Made by a program: the position numbers and the translations under genes. A stretch of 64,000 nt of DNA, from assembly GCF_000429305.1 (NCBI RefSeq), contig NZ_AUBP01000001.1:62001-126000 (forward strand). The letters are read 5' to 3'. Below, piece by piece: positions 25,338 to 35,700 of this stretch; the first letter of the stretch is position 1, and each line of letters begins with the position of its first letter. This DNA is from Desulfovibrio inopinatus DSM 10711 (GTDB lineage: Bacteria > Desulfobacterota > Desulfovibrionia > Desulfovibrionales > Desulfovibrionaceae). A model generated the notes under the pieces. The model was not told where the DNA came from and made no database searches. It worked only from the letters and a program-made list of their open reading frames with translations.

Positions 25338-25371
25338 CAGAAGGCAGGAAACCCTGTGTTTCCGCCTTCTG
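25338..25371 (-). terminator. Hairpin downstream of the FAH-family gene
   Basis: CAGAAGGC(A)GGAAA pairs with TTTCCGCCTTCTG with one bulged base, a 13-bp stem around a 7-base loop. It lies 26 bases after the FAH-family stop codon; no long T-run follows on the minus strand, so termination is likely but not certain. Confidence 0.55.
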
Positions 25372-25396
25372 ATACCGGAAATTTTTTATAATCTGT

Positions 25397-26176
25397 TTAC
25401 TGTACGGGAGTGGTGGATGCGAGGGCGTCTTCTTCGAGAACAACCGAATTGCTCAACAGGCCGACACCTTCAATTTCCACGTGGACTTCATCTCCAGGGG
25501 TCAGTGGACCTATTCCACTAGGCGTTCCGGTCAAAATCGCATCGCCCGGATTGAGCGTCATGACAGTGGAAATGAAGCTGACCAGCGTAAAGGGGTCGAA
25601 AATCATATCCGACGTATTTCCTTCCTGCTTAACCTCGCCATTCACCGACGTCGTCAACCGAAGATTGTTGACATCGTCCACTTCCGTCTCAATCCATGGT
25701 CCAATGGGACAAAAGGTATCAAATCCTTTGGCACGACCAAACAAGCCGTCTTTTTTCTGGAAGTCACGCGCCGTGACATCGTTGGCGCAGGCGTAGCCGA
25801 AGATATAGGAAGGAACATCTTGCGGGGCAACATAGCGACATGTTTTTCCGATAATGACGGCAAGTTCGCCTTCATAATCCACACGAGCGCTGTTTTGGGG
25901 AAGAATGATGGAGTGGCCGGTGCCGATGACAGCCGTCGGCGGCTTGAAGAAGATAACCGGTTCATCCGGGATGGCCCATCCGATCTCCTCGGCATGCGGT
26001 CGATAATTGACGGCAGCGCAGACAACTTTTGTCGGGGTGACTGTCGGGAGTGGAATGATGTCCGTCAGGGCAATGGGCTGATCGAGGCCAAGTGTTTTAT
26101 CCAGGCACATGACTTGATCTTTGATAAGTGCTGCATAAAAATTTTTACCTTGGTATTGCACGCGAAGTACTCGCAT
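25397..26176 (-). CDS. Fumarylacetoacetate hydrolase (FAH) family protein
   Basis: 259 residues with the FAH fold. Metal-binding and family blocks: VVCAAVNYRPHAEEIGW, FFKPPTAVIGTGHSIILP, RVDYEGELAVIIGKTCRYV with its metal-binding acidic residues, and GYACANDVTARDFQKKDGLF. The C-terminal block is GDAILTGTPSGIGPLTPGDE. Family members hydrolyse or decarboxylate beta-diketo acids such as fumarylpyruvate or oxaloacetate, and 2-hydroxyhepta-2,4-dienedioate isomerase is another activity, so the substrate is not fixed by sequence. Cytosolic. A 329-bp gap separates it from RNase J upstream. Confidence 0.92.
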   Translation of the reverse strand: MRVLRVQYQGKNFYAALIKDQVMCLDKTLGLDQPIALTDIIPLPTVTPTKVVCAAVNYRPHAEEIGWAIPDEPVIFFKPPTAVIGTGHSIILPQNSARVDYEGELAVIIGKTCRYVAPQDVPSYIFGYACANDVTARDFQKKDGLFGRAKGFDTFCPIGPWIETEVDDVNNLRLTTSVNGEVKQEGNTSDMIFDPFTLVSFISTVMTLNPGDAILTGTPSGIGPLTPGDEVHVEIEGVGLLSNSVVLEEDALASTTPVQ

Positions 26177-26505
26177 AAATAATCCTTGTCGTTATCTGTT
26201 GCCGTTGGCCGTCCTTTCCTTGCCTTTTCCTTCCCCTCAAACGTTTTGAAGGAGGGAAAGAGGCACTGCATAAGGTATGAGAGACGTATGCTCCGCTCTC
26301 CAAGATACAGGAAAGTGTTCTGCACTCTCGCCAATCTATTTCGTGAATACCGTATGTCTTCGGTCAGGTCGAGCCTACCTCGTTATTTCGTCAAAAAGAT
26401 TTGAGGAAGAGAGAAAAGATGAAAAGGGACGGCGGAGGGGAGAAGAGAGGAATCCATTTCCAAAGAAACGTTCTCTTCTTCCCCCCGCTGACAGCCGCGG
26501 TAATC
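26177..26505. other. Intergenic stretch downstream of RNase J
   Basis: 329 bases between RNase J and the FAH-family gene, both on the minus strand. It contains a long imperfect hairpin (26432-26489) that probably ends the RNase J transcript, and the promoter of the FAH-family gene near 26180-26260. No gene supported. Confidence 0.55.
26432..26489 (-). terminator. Imperfect hairpin after RNase J
   Basis: GCGGAGGGGAGAAGAGA pairs imperfectly with TCTCTTCTTCCCCCCGC around a 24-base loop. It lies just behind the RNase J stop codon (minus strand). Confidence 0.35.
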
Positions 26506-28164
26506 CTATAACACAACAACCATAGGAACGACGACGGGATCGCGAGCAAGGATTTTCCGAAAGAATCGTCGTAGAGATGACCGAATACGCTCTTTGAGTT
26601 TCTCCGAGTCTCCTGGGGGGATGTTTTCAAATATATCGAGTACGATACATTTGGCATCTTCCAGAACATGACTGTACTGCTGTTCAAAAACAAACCCTTT
26701 GGACAGGATCTTGGGACCAAGGGTGATTTCCCCGGTTTTTTCATCGATAACAAGCAGAACAATGACCAGCCCTTCGCCAGCCAGAAGTTGACGTTCTTTG
26801 AGGACCGTCTGCCCTACATCACCGACGCCCTTGCCATCGACATAGATATTTTCCACGGGAATCTTGTCTTCGAGGCGAATCCCTTTGGGGTAGAACGTCA
26901 CAGGATCACCGTCTTCCAGAAGCAGGGCGCGTTCCGGAGCAACACCACATTCTTGGGCTAATCGACAGTGTTTGACAAGGTGACGGTATTCACCATGTAC
27001 CGGGATGAAAAATTTGGGCTTCACCGAGTTCAACATGATACGCAGCTCTTCGCGATGTGCATGACCCGATGCATGAATAGCTTGTACTTTTTCGTAAAGC
27101 ACTTCGGCGCCAAGTTTATAGAGGCGATTGATGAGCTTGGTAATGGCCCGCACATTGCCTGGAATGAAGCGGGAGGACATAATGACAGTATCGCCTTTAT
27201 GTACCTTGAGCTGACGATGTTCTCCCATGGCCAACCGGTTCAGTGCAGACAATGGTTCACCTTGTGAGCCGGTCAGGAGGATGACACACTTGTCGTCGGA
27301 AAGTTCGGAAATCTCTTCCAGAGAACATTCCGTTCCGGCTGGAATGACCAGGTCTCCAAGTTCTTTCGCGATCTCAATGTTGGAATACAAACTTTTGCCT
27401 GAAACTGCGACACGTCTGCCATGGGCATGTGCCAGATCGAATACTTCCTGCATCCGTTGAATATGGCTGGAAAACAGCGTGACCAGGATGCGGCCGGTGG
27501 ATTTTTTGAAAATATTCGAGAGAGCATGCTTGATTTCGCGTTCTGTCAGTGCAAACCCTTCACGTTCGACATTCGTCGAATCGGAAAGCAGGAGCAGGGC
27601 GCCATCTTCGGAAAAAGTCTTGAACGCATCAATGTCTGTACGGTGGTTGTCCAAGGGATTTTGATCGATCTTGAAATCCCCGGTGTGCACGATACGGCCG
27701 GCAGGGGTTTCAATACCCAAACCAAACCCGTGAATAATTGAGTGACAAACTTCAAAGAAATTTATTGCAAAATTACCAAGTGTGATGCGGTCATTTTTTT
27801 CAACCGGGCGTAAATCGACGTAATCCATCAAGTTATGCTCGGTGAGTTTCTTGGCAATGAGTGCAAGCGTGAACTTGGAAGAGTAAATGGGAGCGTCCAC
27901 GTATGGGAGAAGCCAGGGAAGAGCACCAATATGGTCCTCGTGCCCATGCGTAATAACAATTCCTTTCAGTTTGTCTTTCATCCCAAGGATGAAGTCGAAT
28001 CGAGGAATAACAATATCTATTCCGAAAAGATAATCTTCGGGAAACATAAGGCCACAGTCAACAAGGATCATGGAATCCCCGCTTACCAGGGCCATGCAGT
28101 TCAGCCCGATCTCGCCGAGTCCGCCCAGCGGATACAGGGTTACTGCGTCGTCTTTTCCTTCCAT
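26506..28164 (-). CDS. rnj: Ribonuclease J (beta-CASP metallo-beta-lactamase RNase)
   Basis: 552 residues, the usual size. The metallo-beta-lactamase zinc motif is ITHGHEDHIGALP (H73, H75, D77, H78), followed by VCHSIIHGFGLGIETPAGRI and VHTGDFKIDQNP. The beta-CASP part contains LLSDSTNVEREGF, GRILVTLFSSHIQRM, ASGHAHREEL and PVHGEYRHL. RNase J acts as a 5'-3' exonuclease and endonuclease in mRNA decay and rRNA maturation. The start (behind AGGAGCTCCATAC) lies 25 bases inside the end of plsC, so it is co-translated with lipid synthesis genes. Confidence 0.96.
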   Translation of the reverse strand: MEGKDDAVTLYPLGGLGEIGLNCMALVSGDSMILVDCGLMFPEDYLFGIDIVIPRFDFILGMKDKLKGIVITHGHEDHIGALPWLLPYVDAPIYSSKFTLALIAKKLTEHNLMDYVDLRPVEKNDRITLGNFAINFFEVCHSIIHGFGLGIETPAGRIVHTGDFKIDQNPLDNHRTDIDAFKTFSEDGALLLLSDSTNVEREGFALTEREIKHALSNIFKKSTGRILVTLFSSHIQRMQEVFDLAHAHGRRVAVSGKSLYSNIEIAKELGDLVIPAGTECSLEEISELSDDKCVILLTGSQGEPLSALNRLAMGEHRQLKVHKGDTVIMSSRFIPGNVRAITKLINRLYKLGAEVLYEKVQAIHASGHAHREELRIMLNSVKPKFFIPVHGEYRHLVKHCRLAQECGVAPERALLLEDGDPVTFYPKGIRLEDKIPVENIYVDGKGVGDVGQTVLKERQLLAGEGLVIVLLVIDEKTGEITLGPKILSKGFVFEQQYSHVLEDAKCIVLDIFENIPPGDSEKLKERIRSSLRRFFRKILARDPVVVPMVVVL

Positions 28165-28874
28165 GTATGGAGCTCCTGGTAGGCGTCGTTCATTGTCGTG
28201 TAGAGATCGCGTTCAAACGTGGCCCGATCGGTTTTACTACGAATTTTCGTGGGATCAAGCGGCGGGAGAGCCCGCACCCGGATGACGCCGGGGTTAAGGC
28301 GCAGGGTCCCTTTGGGCATAATGGCTGCTGTTCCCGCTATAACAAGTGGGGCAACGGGCAGGCCGGCCCGGTACGCGATGAGCATACCTCCAGCTTTGAA
28401 CGGCAACAGCTGATTCGGGTCTGGGCTTCGCGTCCCTTCGGGAAAAACGAGAATACTTTTGTCGTCTTTGGCGATCTTGACGGCGTCACGCAAGGCTTGC
28501 ATGGCCTTGGCTCCATCTTCACGAAACACTTCAATATGGCCGTTGTGGCGCATGGCGTGACCAAACAAGGGAATGCGAAACAGGCTGTCTTTCGCGAGAA
28601 ACCTGAAATCGTAGTCTCCAAGAATGGAAAAAAACGCCGGAATGTCGAGATTACTTTGATGATTTGCCAAAAAAACATAATTTACATTGGGATCCAAGGC
28701 ACTTAAATCGCATTCTATGCGACATCCGGCAGCGGCAATAAGCATCTTGCCCCACGCGGTCTCCACTTTCCGGAGGAAACTCTGTTTCCCGGAAGGTCGG
28801 AGCATAAGGCACGTCACGGCGACTCCCAATGTAATAAAGGGAGCGCAAAGGAGAAAAAATATTAATCGCAACAT
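28140..28874 (-). CDS. plsC: 1-acyl-sn-glycerol-3-phosphate acyltransferase
   Basis: 244 residues from the ATG at 28874, 13 bases after the preceding small gene; upstream in-frame codons are low-complexity. One N-terminal membrane helix (LIFFLLCAPFITLGVAVTCL). The acyltransferase motifs are NHQSNLD (H72-x4-D77, catalytic) and FPEGTRS (144-150, phosphate binding), with a later PVAPLVIAGTAAIMPKG. It transfers an acyl chain to lysophosphatidic acid to make phosphatidic acid at the inner membrane. The ribosome binding site is poor, suggesting translational coupling to the gene upstream. It overlaps rnj by 25 bases. Confidence 0.94.
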   Translation of the reverse strand: MLRLIFFLLCAPFITLGVAVTCLMLRPSGKQSFLRKVETAWGKMLIAAAGCRIECDLSALDPNVNYVFLANHQSNLDIPAFFSILGDYDFRFLAKDSLFRIPLFGHAMRHNGHIEVFREDGAKAMQALRDAVKIAKDDKSILVFPEGTRSPDPNQLLPFKAGGMLIAYRAGLPVAPLVIAGTAAIMPKGTLRLNPGVIRVRALPPLDPTKIRSKTDRATFERDLYTTMNDAYQELHTWKEKTTQ

Positions 28875-28887
28875 GGCAGCCGGGCGC

Positions 28888-29115
28888 TTAGTTGGCTTTT
28901 TCGTCGTAAAATTCGTCGTCGTAAAATTCGTCCATTGGATCAAACGAGGCGAGCAGATCATTGACATTCAAAAGTGCCTCAGACAAATGCCGTAAATCTT
29001 CCGATGTAACATCTTCAGGAGACTCGAGTTTCTCGTGAATTTTCACTGCCAGAAGCAGAGCATTTTTAATAAGAAACTCGCGGGCATTAATTTCTTGTTC
29101 TTCCATGATGTTCAT
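28888..29115 (-). CDS. Small acidic protein of unknown function
   Basis: 75 residues from an ATG at 29115 behind AAAAGGACGTT; a Met three codons later is possible. The N-terminal half is a predicted helix (INAREFLIKNALLLAVKIHE), and the tail is strongly acidic and aromatic (DPMDEFYDDEFYDEKAN). No family recognised. It stands first in an apparent operon with plsC and rnj. An acidic helical protein next to RNase J could be an interaction partner, but this is only inference from position. Confidence 0.65.
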   Translation of the reverse strand: MNIMEEQEINAREFLIKNALLLAVKIHEKLESPEDVTSEDLRHLSEALLNVNDLLASFDPMDEFYDDEFYDEKAN

Positions 29116-29292
29116 AACGTCCTTTTCTTGGTTGCACGTTGCCAGGCACTTGACTGTAGACGAACAGTCATAAAAATTCCAGCCGAAGACATCAGAAAAA
29201 ATAGGGACGGACACAAAAGGATTTGCTTTTCGCTGTGTTTTCGGCGAAAAGTAGTTGCCAAAGGCAACTGTTATTATACAAAGGAGCAACGC

Positions 29293-30477
29293 ATGTCTCT
29301 GGCTCATCGTATGTGTTCGGTCCACAGATCCTTTATTCGCGAGATACTCAAAGTTACGGCCGATCCGGAAATTATTTCATTTGCCGGAGGACTGCCCAGT
29401 CCAAATTCTTTCCCGACAGCGGCATTTTCTCTTGCCGCGCAAGCATGTCTCAACGAGGAAGGCCCCAAAGCTCTCCAGTATTCCACGACGGAGGGGTGTC
29501 CTGAATTACGCGGCTTTATTGCTGAGCGATTGCACAAGACCCGAGGCCTTCCCATCCCAGCCAATGAGATCCTCATTACCACGGGATCGCAACAAGCCCT
29601 TGATTTGCTTGGCAAGACGCTTATCGATGCCGGTGATATCGTTTTGCTGGAGCGCCCAGGATACCTGGGAGCAATACAGAGCTTTTCATTGTTTGAGGCG
29701 CGATTTGTGACCATTCCATTGGACGATGACGGTCCGAATCTTGCGGCATTGGAAGAGGTTCTTGAAACCAACCGTGTAAAGATGTTCTATACTGTGCCCA
29801 ATTTTCAGAATCCGTCAGGTATAACGCATAGTTTGGAAAAACGGCGCAGGACGGGAGAATTACTGAGCCGTTATGATCTCGTACTTGTCGAAGATGATCC
29901 GTACGGTGACTTGCGGTATAAAGGAGAGCCGATGCCGCCGTTGCGATCATTTTTTACTGGTTGTGCGGTGACGTTGGGATCGTTTTCCAAAATCACGGCC
30001 CCGGGGTTGCGCTTGGGATATCTTTCTACGACAGGCGACCTTTTGAATGCGTGTATTACGGCAAAACAAGCCTCGGACCTGCACACTCCGACACTGACGC
30101 AACGTATTCTCATGCGATACTTGCGGGATAATGATCTGGATGCACATATCGCAACGATTCGAGAATTGTATGGTCCCCGACGCGACCTGATGGTTTCGTG
30201 CATCAAAAAGTATTTTCCTGAGGACGTGTCTGTTACCGAGCCCGATGGAGGGATGTTCCTTTGGGCTCGATTGCCAGAACAGCTTTCCAGCCTGACATTG
30301 TTCGAGAAGGCCATTGAGCACAAAGTCGCTTTTGTTCCGGGAACCCCCTTCTATGTTGATGGAGGCGGGAAGAACACCTTGCGACTCAATTTCTCCAATG
30401 CCGATCCCGAACATATTGAAACCGGTATCAAGCGTCTCGCTACGTGCATTCGTGAAGCGCTTTCATACACGTCGTAA
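29293..30477 (+). CDS. PLP-dependent aminotransferase, LysN/2-aminoadipate type
   Basis: 394 residues from an ATG at 29293 with AAAGGAGCAACGC in front. The protein starts MSLAHRMCSVHRSFIREILK and contains IISFAGGLPSPNSFP, TTGSQQALDLLGKTLIDAGD, PNFQNPSGI, VEDDPYGDLRY and the Schiff-base lysine in LGSFSKITAPGLRLGYL. It lacks the N-terminal GntR domain of MocR regulators. It probably acts on a long or aromatic amino acid such as 2-aminoadipate, valine or kynurenine; the substrate is open. Divergent from the small acidic gene and plsC operon, convergent with the unknown gene at 30630. Confidence 0.9.
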   Translation: MSLAHRMCSVHRSFIREILKVTADPEIISFAGGLPSPNSFPTAAFSLAAQACLNEEGPKALQYSTTEGCPELRGFIAERLHKTRGLPIPANEILITTGSQQALDLLGKTLIDAGDIVLLERPGYLGAIQSFSLFEARFVTIPLDDDGPNLAALEEVLETNRVKMFYTVPNFQNPSGITHSLEKRRRTGELLSRYDLVLVEDDPYGDLRYKGEPMPPLRSFFTGCAVTLGSFSKITAPGLRLGYLSTTGDLLNACITAKQASDLHTPTLTQRILMRYLRDNDLDAHIATIRELYGPRRDLMVSCIKKYFPEDVSVTEPDGGMFLWARLPEQLSSLTLFEKAIEHKVAFVPGTPFYVDGGGKNTLRLNFSNADPEHIETGIKRLATCIREALSYTS

Positions 30478-30629
30478 CATCTCAAAGAGGAGCAGTGACG
30501 GAATCCTTTTGTGGGACGGGCAACGGACTCCAATGATTCCTTCCCTCTCCTCTTGAACTTCCCTCTCTCCCGCATATTGTCGTACGCTTTTGCCACATCG
30601 TATTGGGACGCTTCCGATACTTTGGGGAA

Positions 30630-31553
30630 TCAATCCGTATTGTGCCACATTTCGAGCAGGCTTTGAACGCCTTCCTGTCCATTGAAGGTTCCGAGATCGG
30701 TTTCTTGTGGAAGGGCGCATTCCAGCGGATAATAGCGCTGAAATACAAATCGTCCGATAGCTTCAATAATACGATTTTCGTGTGCAAGACGTGGTGTATC
30801 AACATGTGAAGCACGCACGCCTTGCATAAGCAGGGTTTCGAAGTTGGATTTTCCCAATTGGTCGAGAAAGCGGGCGTGACCGGTAATATGGTGAAGGTTA
30901 TCAGTGCGTCTTTCGCAGAGTGCATCGGCAAGCGGTCGCGCTACGTCGTAATGTTCAAGAAAGCTGGTCAGAAAATCGAACGCATCCGAAAATTGATTGT
31001 CGAAATGTGGGGCGGCTTCGGCCAATTGTGTCAGCGCACCGAGAGTAGCGTGGTTTGGATGAAAGCGCGTTTGCCGATAGCGAACACGAAGCTTACGGAC
31101 GGTGTCGTCTGAAAGATGACGACTCAAAAGATGAGACAGTGATGCGGGCATGGTGCGAAGTGGATGCAACCGTCTAATGAAACTGGAGATATGATCGAAA
31201 TCAAGCGGAAATGTGACGTCTCCACCGGTTGGCCATATGATATTAAGCACAGGGTGCCGTGCATGGACGTCGTGTGACAACATCGCAAGGGCGCCCGGCT
31301 CTGTATGAGAAGAGGACCAGTCGGTCAACGTATCTTCTAGTGTCTGACGAAGGTCATGGCTGGGAAACGTGAGAATATCGATAAAGATATCGACTTCTGA
31401 CAGATCTCCACGTTGGGCGTGGTCGAAGAACGTTTCAGACGACATGTTTTCAAGCATCGTCTCAATATAGTGGCGTTCAGATGTAATAAGAGAACGGCGA
31501 GATGATATAGCATCCGCAATAGTCTTGTCAGGAGGAGGAGAAAGAGGAAACAT
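30630..31553 (-). CDS. Unrecognised 307-residue protein
   Basis: A full-length open frame starting MFPLSPPPDKTIADAISSRR behind GAAAGATGT. No signal peptide, membrane helix or known motif. Composition is rich in Leu, His, Arg and Asp, and much of it is predicted helical (FDDQ-like helices such as FSDAFDFLTSFLEHYDVARP, and DDTVRKLRVRYRQTRF). Codon use resembles the neighbours, so it is likely real. The gene stands alone, convergent with the aminotransferase and divergent from the binding-protein/kinase pair at 31759. Function unknown. Confidence 0.7.
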   Translation of the reverse strand: MFPLSPPPDKTIADAISSRRSLITSERHYIETMLENMSSETFFDHAQRGDLSEVDIFIDILTFPSHDLRQTLEDTLTDWSSSHTEPGALAMLSHDVHARHPVLNIIWPTGGDVTFPLDFDHISSFIRRLHPLRTMPASLSHLLSRHLSDDTVRKLRVRYRQTRFHPNHATLGALTQLAEAAPHFDNQFSDAFDFLTSFLEHYDVARPLADALCERRTDNLHHITGHARFLDQLGKSNFETLLMQGVRASHVDTPRLAHENRIIEAIGRFVFQRYYPLECALPQETDLGTFNGQEGVQSLLEMWHNTD

Positions 31554-31758
31554 ACATCTTTCATAACATGCTCAAAGTGCGTTGGAAACTGATTTTAGGA
31601 GTGATATGTCATGTTTTTTCATGGTTATCTTTCCTTTGAGTTGTTATTCCCTGTGAAGGAGTGTAGTATTGTAGAATAGTTGAGATACTCATTTTTATGA
31701 CTTCTCAATCCGAGGCATTGCTCTTGATGGCGTGATATTTCGAACAACTGGAAATGCC

Positions 31759-32742
31759 ATGAAAGCATGGAATGTTATTCTTCTCTTGGCAATCATCGGC
31801 CTTGCTGTGATGTTGTATAAAAGCATGGACCCGTCTCCTCGCCATTTTCGCATTGGAATTATCCAATTTACAAGCAACAATCTTGAGACGTTGGACGGTT
31901 TCAAAGCCGGGATGGAACAATACGGGTATATTGAAGGGAAGAACATCACATATCTTTTTGATGGACCGGTTCAGTATCGAAAAGATATCATACCAAAGTT
32001 GCAGATTATTCTAGCGCAAAAGCCAGATATACTTTTTGCTTCCACCACCCCGGCGGCCAAGATGGCGAAAGAACTGACTGCGAACTCGGGAATTGCCGTT
32101 GTTTTTGCGCCGGTGAATGATCCTGTATCATCGGGAATTATACAAAATCTTCAGCGCCCTGAAGGGAATGTTACCGGTATTCGCCTCGCCCCAAGCGAAG
32201 GCCGACGTCTTATGGCCCTTTGTGAATTGGTCCCGAGCATCAAAAAGGTGTTTGTCCCGTATAACCCTAAAGATGCCAGCGCGGCAGCATCGTTGCGACA
32301 ACTTCGGGAAGCGGCTCCGAAGCTTGGGGTCACCATTGTAGCCAAGCCATTCACGACCAAAATTCATCTTGCTACCGATACTGAATACATTCCTCAAGGA
32401 ATCGACGCTATTTTTATGCCCCGTGAGGGGTTGGTCATGTCGCACTGGGTTGAACTGAATGAACGTGCAAAGAGTTTGCGCATTCCGTTGAGCACACCGC
32501 GATTCGATCAAGTTGAACATGGCGTGTTGACGGGGTACGGTTTTGTTGGTGCTGATATCGGGAAGCAGGCTGCCAGACTTGCTCATCTGATTCTGGCGGG
32601 AACTCCCGTTGCCAAACTTCCCGTCGAGACGGCACAGGACAGTCTTTTCATTAATCTTGAGACGGCTGCGGCCATCAATCTTGTCGTGCCGGTGTCGTTT
32701 CTTCGTCGTGCACGTGAAATTATACGCTCTACGACCCCTTAA
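31759..32742 (+). CDS. ABC-type substrate-binding protein (ABC_sub_bind family) linked to a hybrid kinase
   Basis: 327 residues from the ATG at 31759; a GTG at 31732 is an alternative. An uncleaved or cleavable N-terminal hydrophobic segment (AWNVILLLAIIGLAVMLY) leads to the periplasm. The family pattern is clear: GIIQFTSNNLETLDGFKAGM, PDILFASTTPAAKMAKELT, VVFAPVNDPVSSGI and FVPYNPKDASAAASLRQL. In other bacteria these proteins bind aromatic amino acids or similar solutes for ABC importers. Here no permease or ATPase follows; 14 bases later a hybrid histidine kinase begins, so the binding protein probably presents a ligand to the kinase. Confidence 0.9.
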   Translation: MKAWNVILLLAIIGLAVMLYKSMDPSPRHFRIGIIQFTSNNLETLDGFKAGMEQYGYIEGKNITYLFDGPVQYRKDIIPKLQIILAQKPDILFASTTPAAKMAKELTANSGIAVVFAPVNDPVSSGIIQNLQRPEGNVTGIRLAPSEGRRLMALCELVPSIKKVFVPYNPKDASAAASLRQLREAAPKLGVTIVAKPFTTKIHLATDTEYIPQGIDAIFMPREGLVMSHWVELNERAKSLRIPLSTPRFDQVEHGVLTGYGFVGADIGKQAARLAHLILAGTPVAKLPVETAQDSLFINLETAAAINLVVPVSFLRRAREIIRSTTP

Positions 32743-32756
32743 CTCCTGAGGCTTCC

Positions 32757-35700
32757 ATGCCCCGATTGCGTAATCTTTTGACTTGGTGGTTCTTTGGTTT
32801 GGCTGGAGGTCCGCTGTTAGCGCTTGGCCCCGTTTTGGGTTGGTTCGCATACAATGAGACGCTTTCTTCGACGCAAAGTTATGTTGAAAGTCGTGCGTCG
32901 TATGCAGCCTACCAGATTGAAGAATTCCTTATGGGAACCAACCATGAAATAGGGGCTATTACACGGTATCAGGATTTTTTTTCTTTATCCTCCTCGCAAC
33001 AACGTGATGTATTGCTCGAGTTTTTGACCACACACCCCATGGTATTGGAGGTCATTCTCGTCGACAAGCATGGAAAAGAGCTTTTCCATTTGTCGAATAC
33101 TGCGGTGTATTCCAAACCCAGGACAACATGGCTCGACAGGCTTGAGTTCTTGTTTCCTGTAACGGAGAAACATTCTTTTTTTGGGGATATTTCTGTTGAT
33201 AAAAATACGGGAGAGCCGCTGATGAAAGTTAGCGCCCCGTTGTTCGACGTGCGATCGGGGGCGGTACGCATGGTGGCGGTGTTGACATTACGCTTGAAAG
33301 CTATCTGGAATCTCATTGCCGAGCTGAGCAAGTCACCCAATGAGCGTGTTTTCGTCATGAGTAACGAAAACTATATTTTGGCACATCCTGACCCATCCCT
33401 TGCTCTTTCACAGCGACATGTTGAGTTCGATTCCAGAGGGAAAGTACAAACTGGGTCCACCGCCTCTCGCGTCATTGCTGGAGTGCAACCGATTCAATTG
33501 AGTGAAAATCAATACTTACTGGCTGTTGCAGAACGGGATGTCTTGGCTGCAATGACGACGTTTTTTCATAGTATTCTTGCCTATGTCGTGATTGTTTTTG
33601 GAACATTTTGCGTTGCTGTTTTCGGTGTTTATGTGGCCCGACGAAAGTTTGTGGAGCCTATTGAGCGTCTGACGGAAACGGCCCTGGCAATCCAAAATGG
33701 TCATCTTGACGCGCAGGCAGAAGAACAAGTGTGTTTTGAAACTGATGCGTTGGCGTGCACATTCAACGCTATGACCAGTCAACTCCTTTCCTCGATGCGC
33801 AATCTGAAAGATGAAGTCAACGTGCGGCTGGCGATGGAGGCAGCTCTCCGGAAGAGTCAGGAACGTTTTGATATGGCACTGGGTGCGGTAAGTGATGGAT
33901 TGTGGGATTGGAACATGGAAACCGGGGACGTGTATTACAGTGAGCGATATGCCACGATGCTTGGATATCAACTTGACGATATTGTTCCTAACGTGAGTTT
34001 TTGGAAAAGTTCGCTCCACCCCGAAGATGTCGAAGAAGCCATTGCTTGTCTGGAAGCACATATTCGCGATTATAAAGAATATGAAGTTGAGTTTCGAATG
34101 CGTACCAAGGCAGGGAATTGGAAATGGCTTCTAGCTCGGGGAAGGGTTGTCGCATGTTTGCTTTCGGGAGAGCCTGCCCGAATGGTTGGAACACATGTTG
34201 ATATTGACGAGAGAAAACGCAACCAGGAAAGTATTCGCATTCTTTTCGAAAGAACCTCGGAGACTGTTGGCCCGGATTTCTTCGAGAGTGTCGCCACTTT
34301 AATTTGCCAATGGCTTGATTTTAACTGTGTTCTTGTTGCGGCAGTGGACGAGGTCGGCAAAAGGCTGCAAGCGATGGTTTTGTCGCTTGATGGCAAGACG
34401 ACGCACGACTTTGCTCTTCCCTTTCAAGGGACACCGTATGCCGACATCATAAGTCAAGGTGTTTTCACTGTTGAAGAGGAATTACGTCATGTTTATCCCG
34501 TTGATGTGCTCTTGGCAGAAGCACGAGCAGAATCGGGGCTCGGTCTGGCCTTATCTGATAGTAGCGGTGATACAATAGGGATTTTATGGGCTGTTTCAGA
34601 CAAACCTGACGCAGTTCCCGAATGGAAACTTCAAACGATGCGTATCGTGGCCGGCCGTGCCGAAGCAGAAATGGAACGCTTGCGTTATGAACGTATTCTG
34701 CGTGAGGCAAAAGAGCACGCCGAGGCGGCAAGTGAAGCGAAATCGGCATTTTTGGCCAATATGAGCCACGAATTACGGACACCTCTCAGTGGGGCTCTCG
34801 GTATGCTTCAATTGCTACGCATATCGGAGCTCAATGAGACGCAGCAGGGTTTTGTGAATACTGCGATTACGTCGTGTCGTGCATTGACCAACCTGTTGGA
34901 AGACCTGCTTGATCTTTCTAAGATTGAGGCGGGGAAAATGGAATTGAGCCATGAACCGTTTATGGTGGAGGCTGTTTTCAATCTTGTTCACAATACTTTT
35001 TCCGGTACAGCCAGCCGTAAACATATTGATTTTTCTTGTTCGTTATCTCCCGACATTCCTGAAATTCTTGTGGGTGATGCCGGCCGATTACGTCAAATTT
35101 TGTTTAACCTTGTGGGCAACGCAATTAAGTTTACAGAAGTGGGTGAGGTTACTGTCGAGGTGTCGACTCTTAAGGCTCCCGCAGGCCAAATTCGTTTGCT
35201 GTTTTGTATTCATGACTCTGGCATAGGGATTTCCGATGAAAAATTACCGGCGGTATTCATGCCGTTTTTTCAGGCAGATAACTCCTTCACGCGACGGTAT
35301 CAGGGGGCTGGCCTCGGCTTGGCCGTTGTGACCCGCCTTGTCAAGTTGATGGGAGGAAACCTTGCCCTGGAGAGTGAAGAAGGGGTCGGAACGACGGTTT
35401 ATCTTTCTTTGATTTTTGGCAAATGGGAGACGGAAGAGCGCAAAGCTCTTACCCCCCATCCAGAGGGAACAGAAGCGTCAGATTCGACTGAGGGGCATAT
35501 TCTTCTTGTCGAAGACGAACCCGTGAACCGTGTCGCCTTGAACAGTTTGCTCAAAGCTCTGGGACACACGGTCTATGTTGCCGCAGAGGGGAATCAGGCA
35601 CTTGAGATCATGCACTCTCAGCCGGTGGAACTGATTCTTATGGATATTCAAATGCCCGTTCTGGATGGTGTAGAAGCAACGAAAAAGATTCGTTCCTCCG

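Noticed and set aside
29035-29292. N-terminal extension of the LysN-like aminotransferase
   Set aside because: It runs over the opposite-strand small acidic gene; the ATG at 29293 has AAAGGAGCAACGC and gives the family N-terminus.
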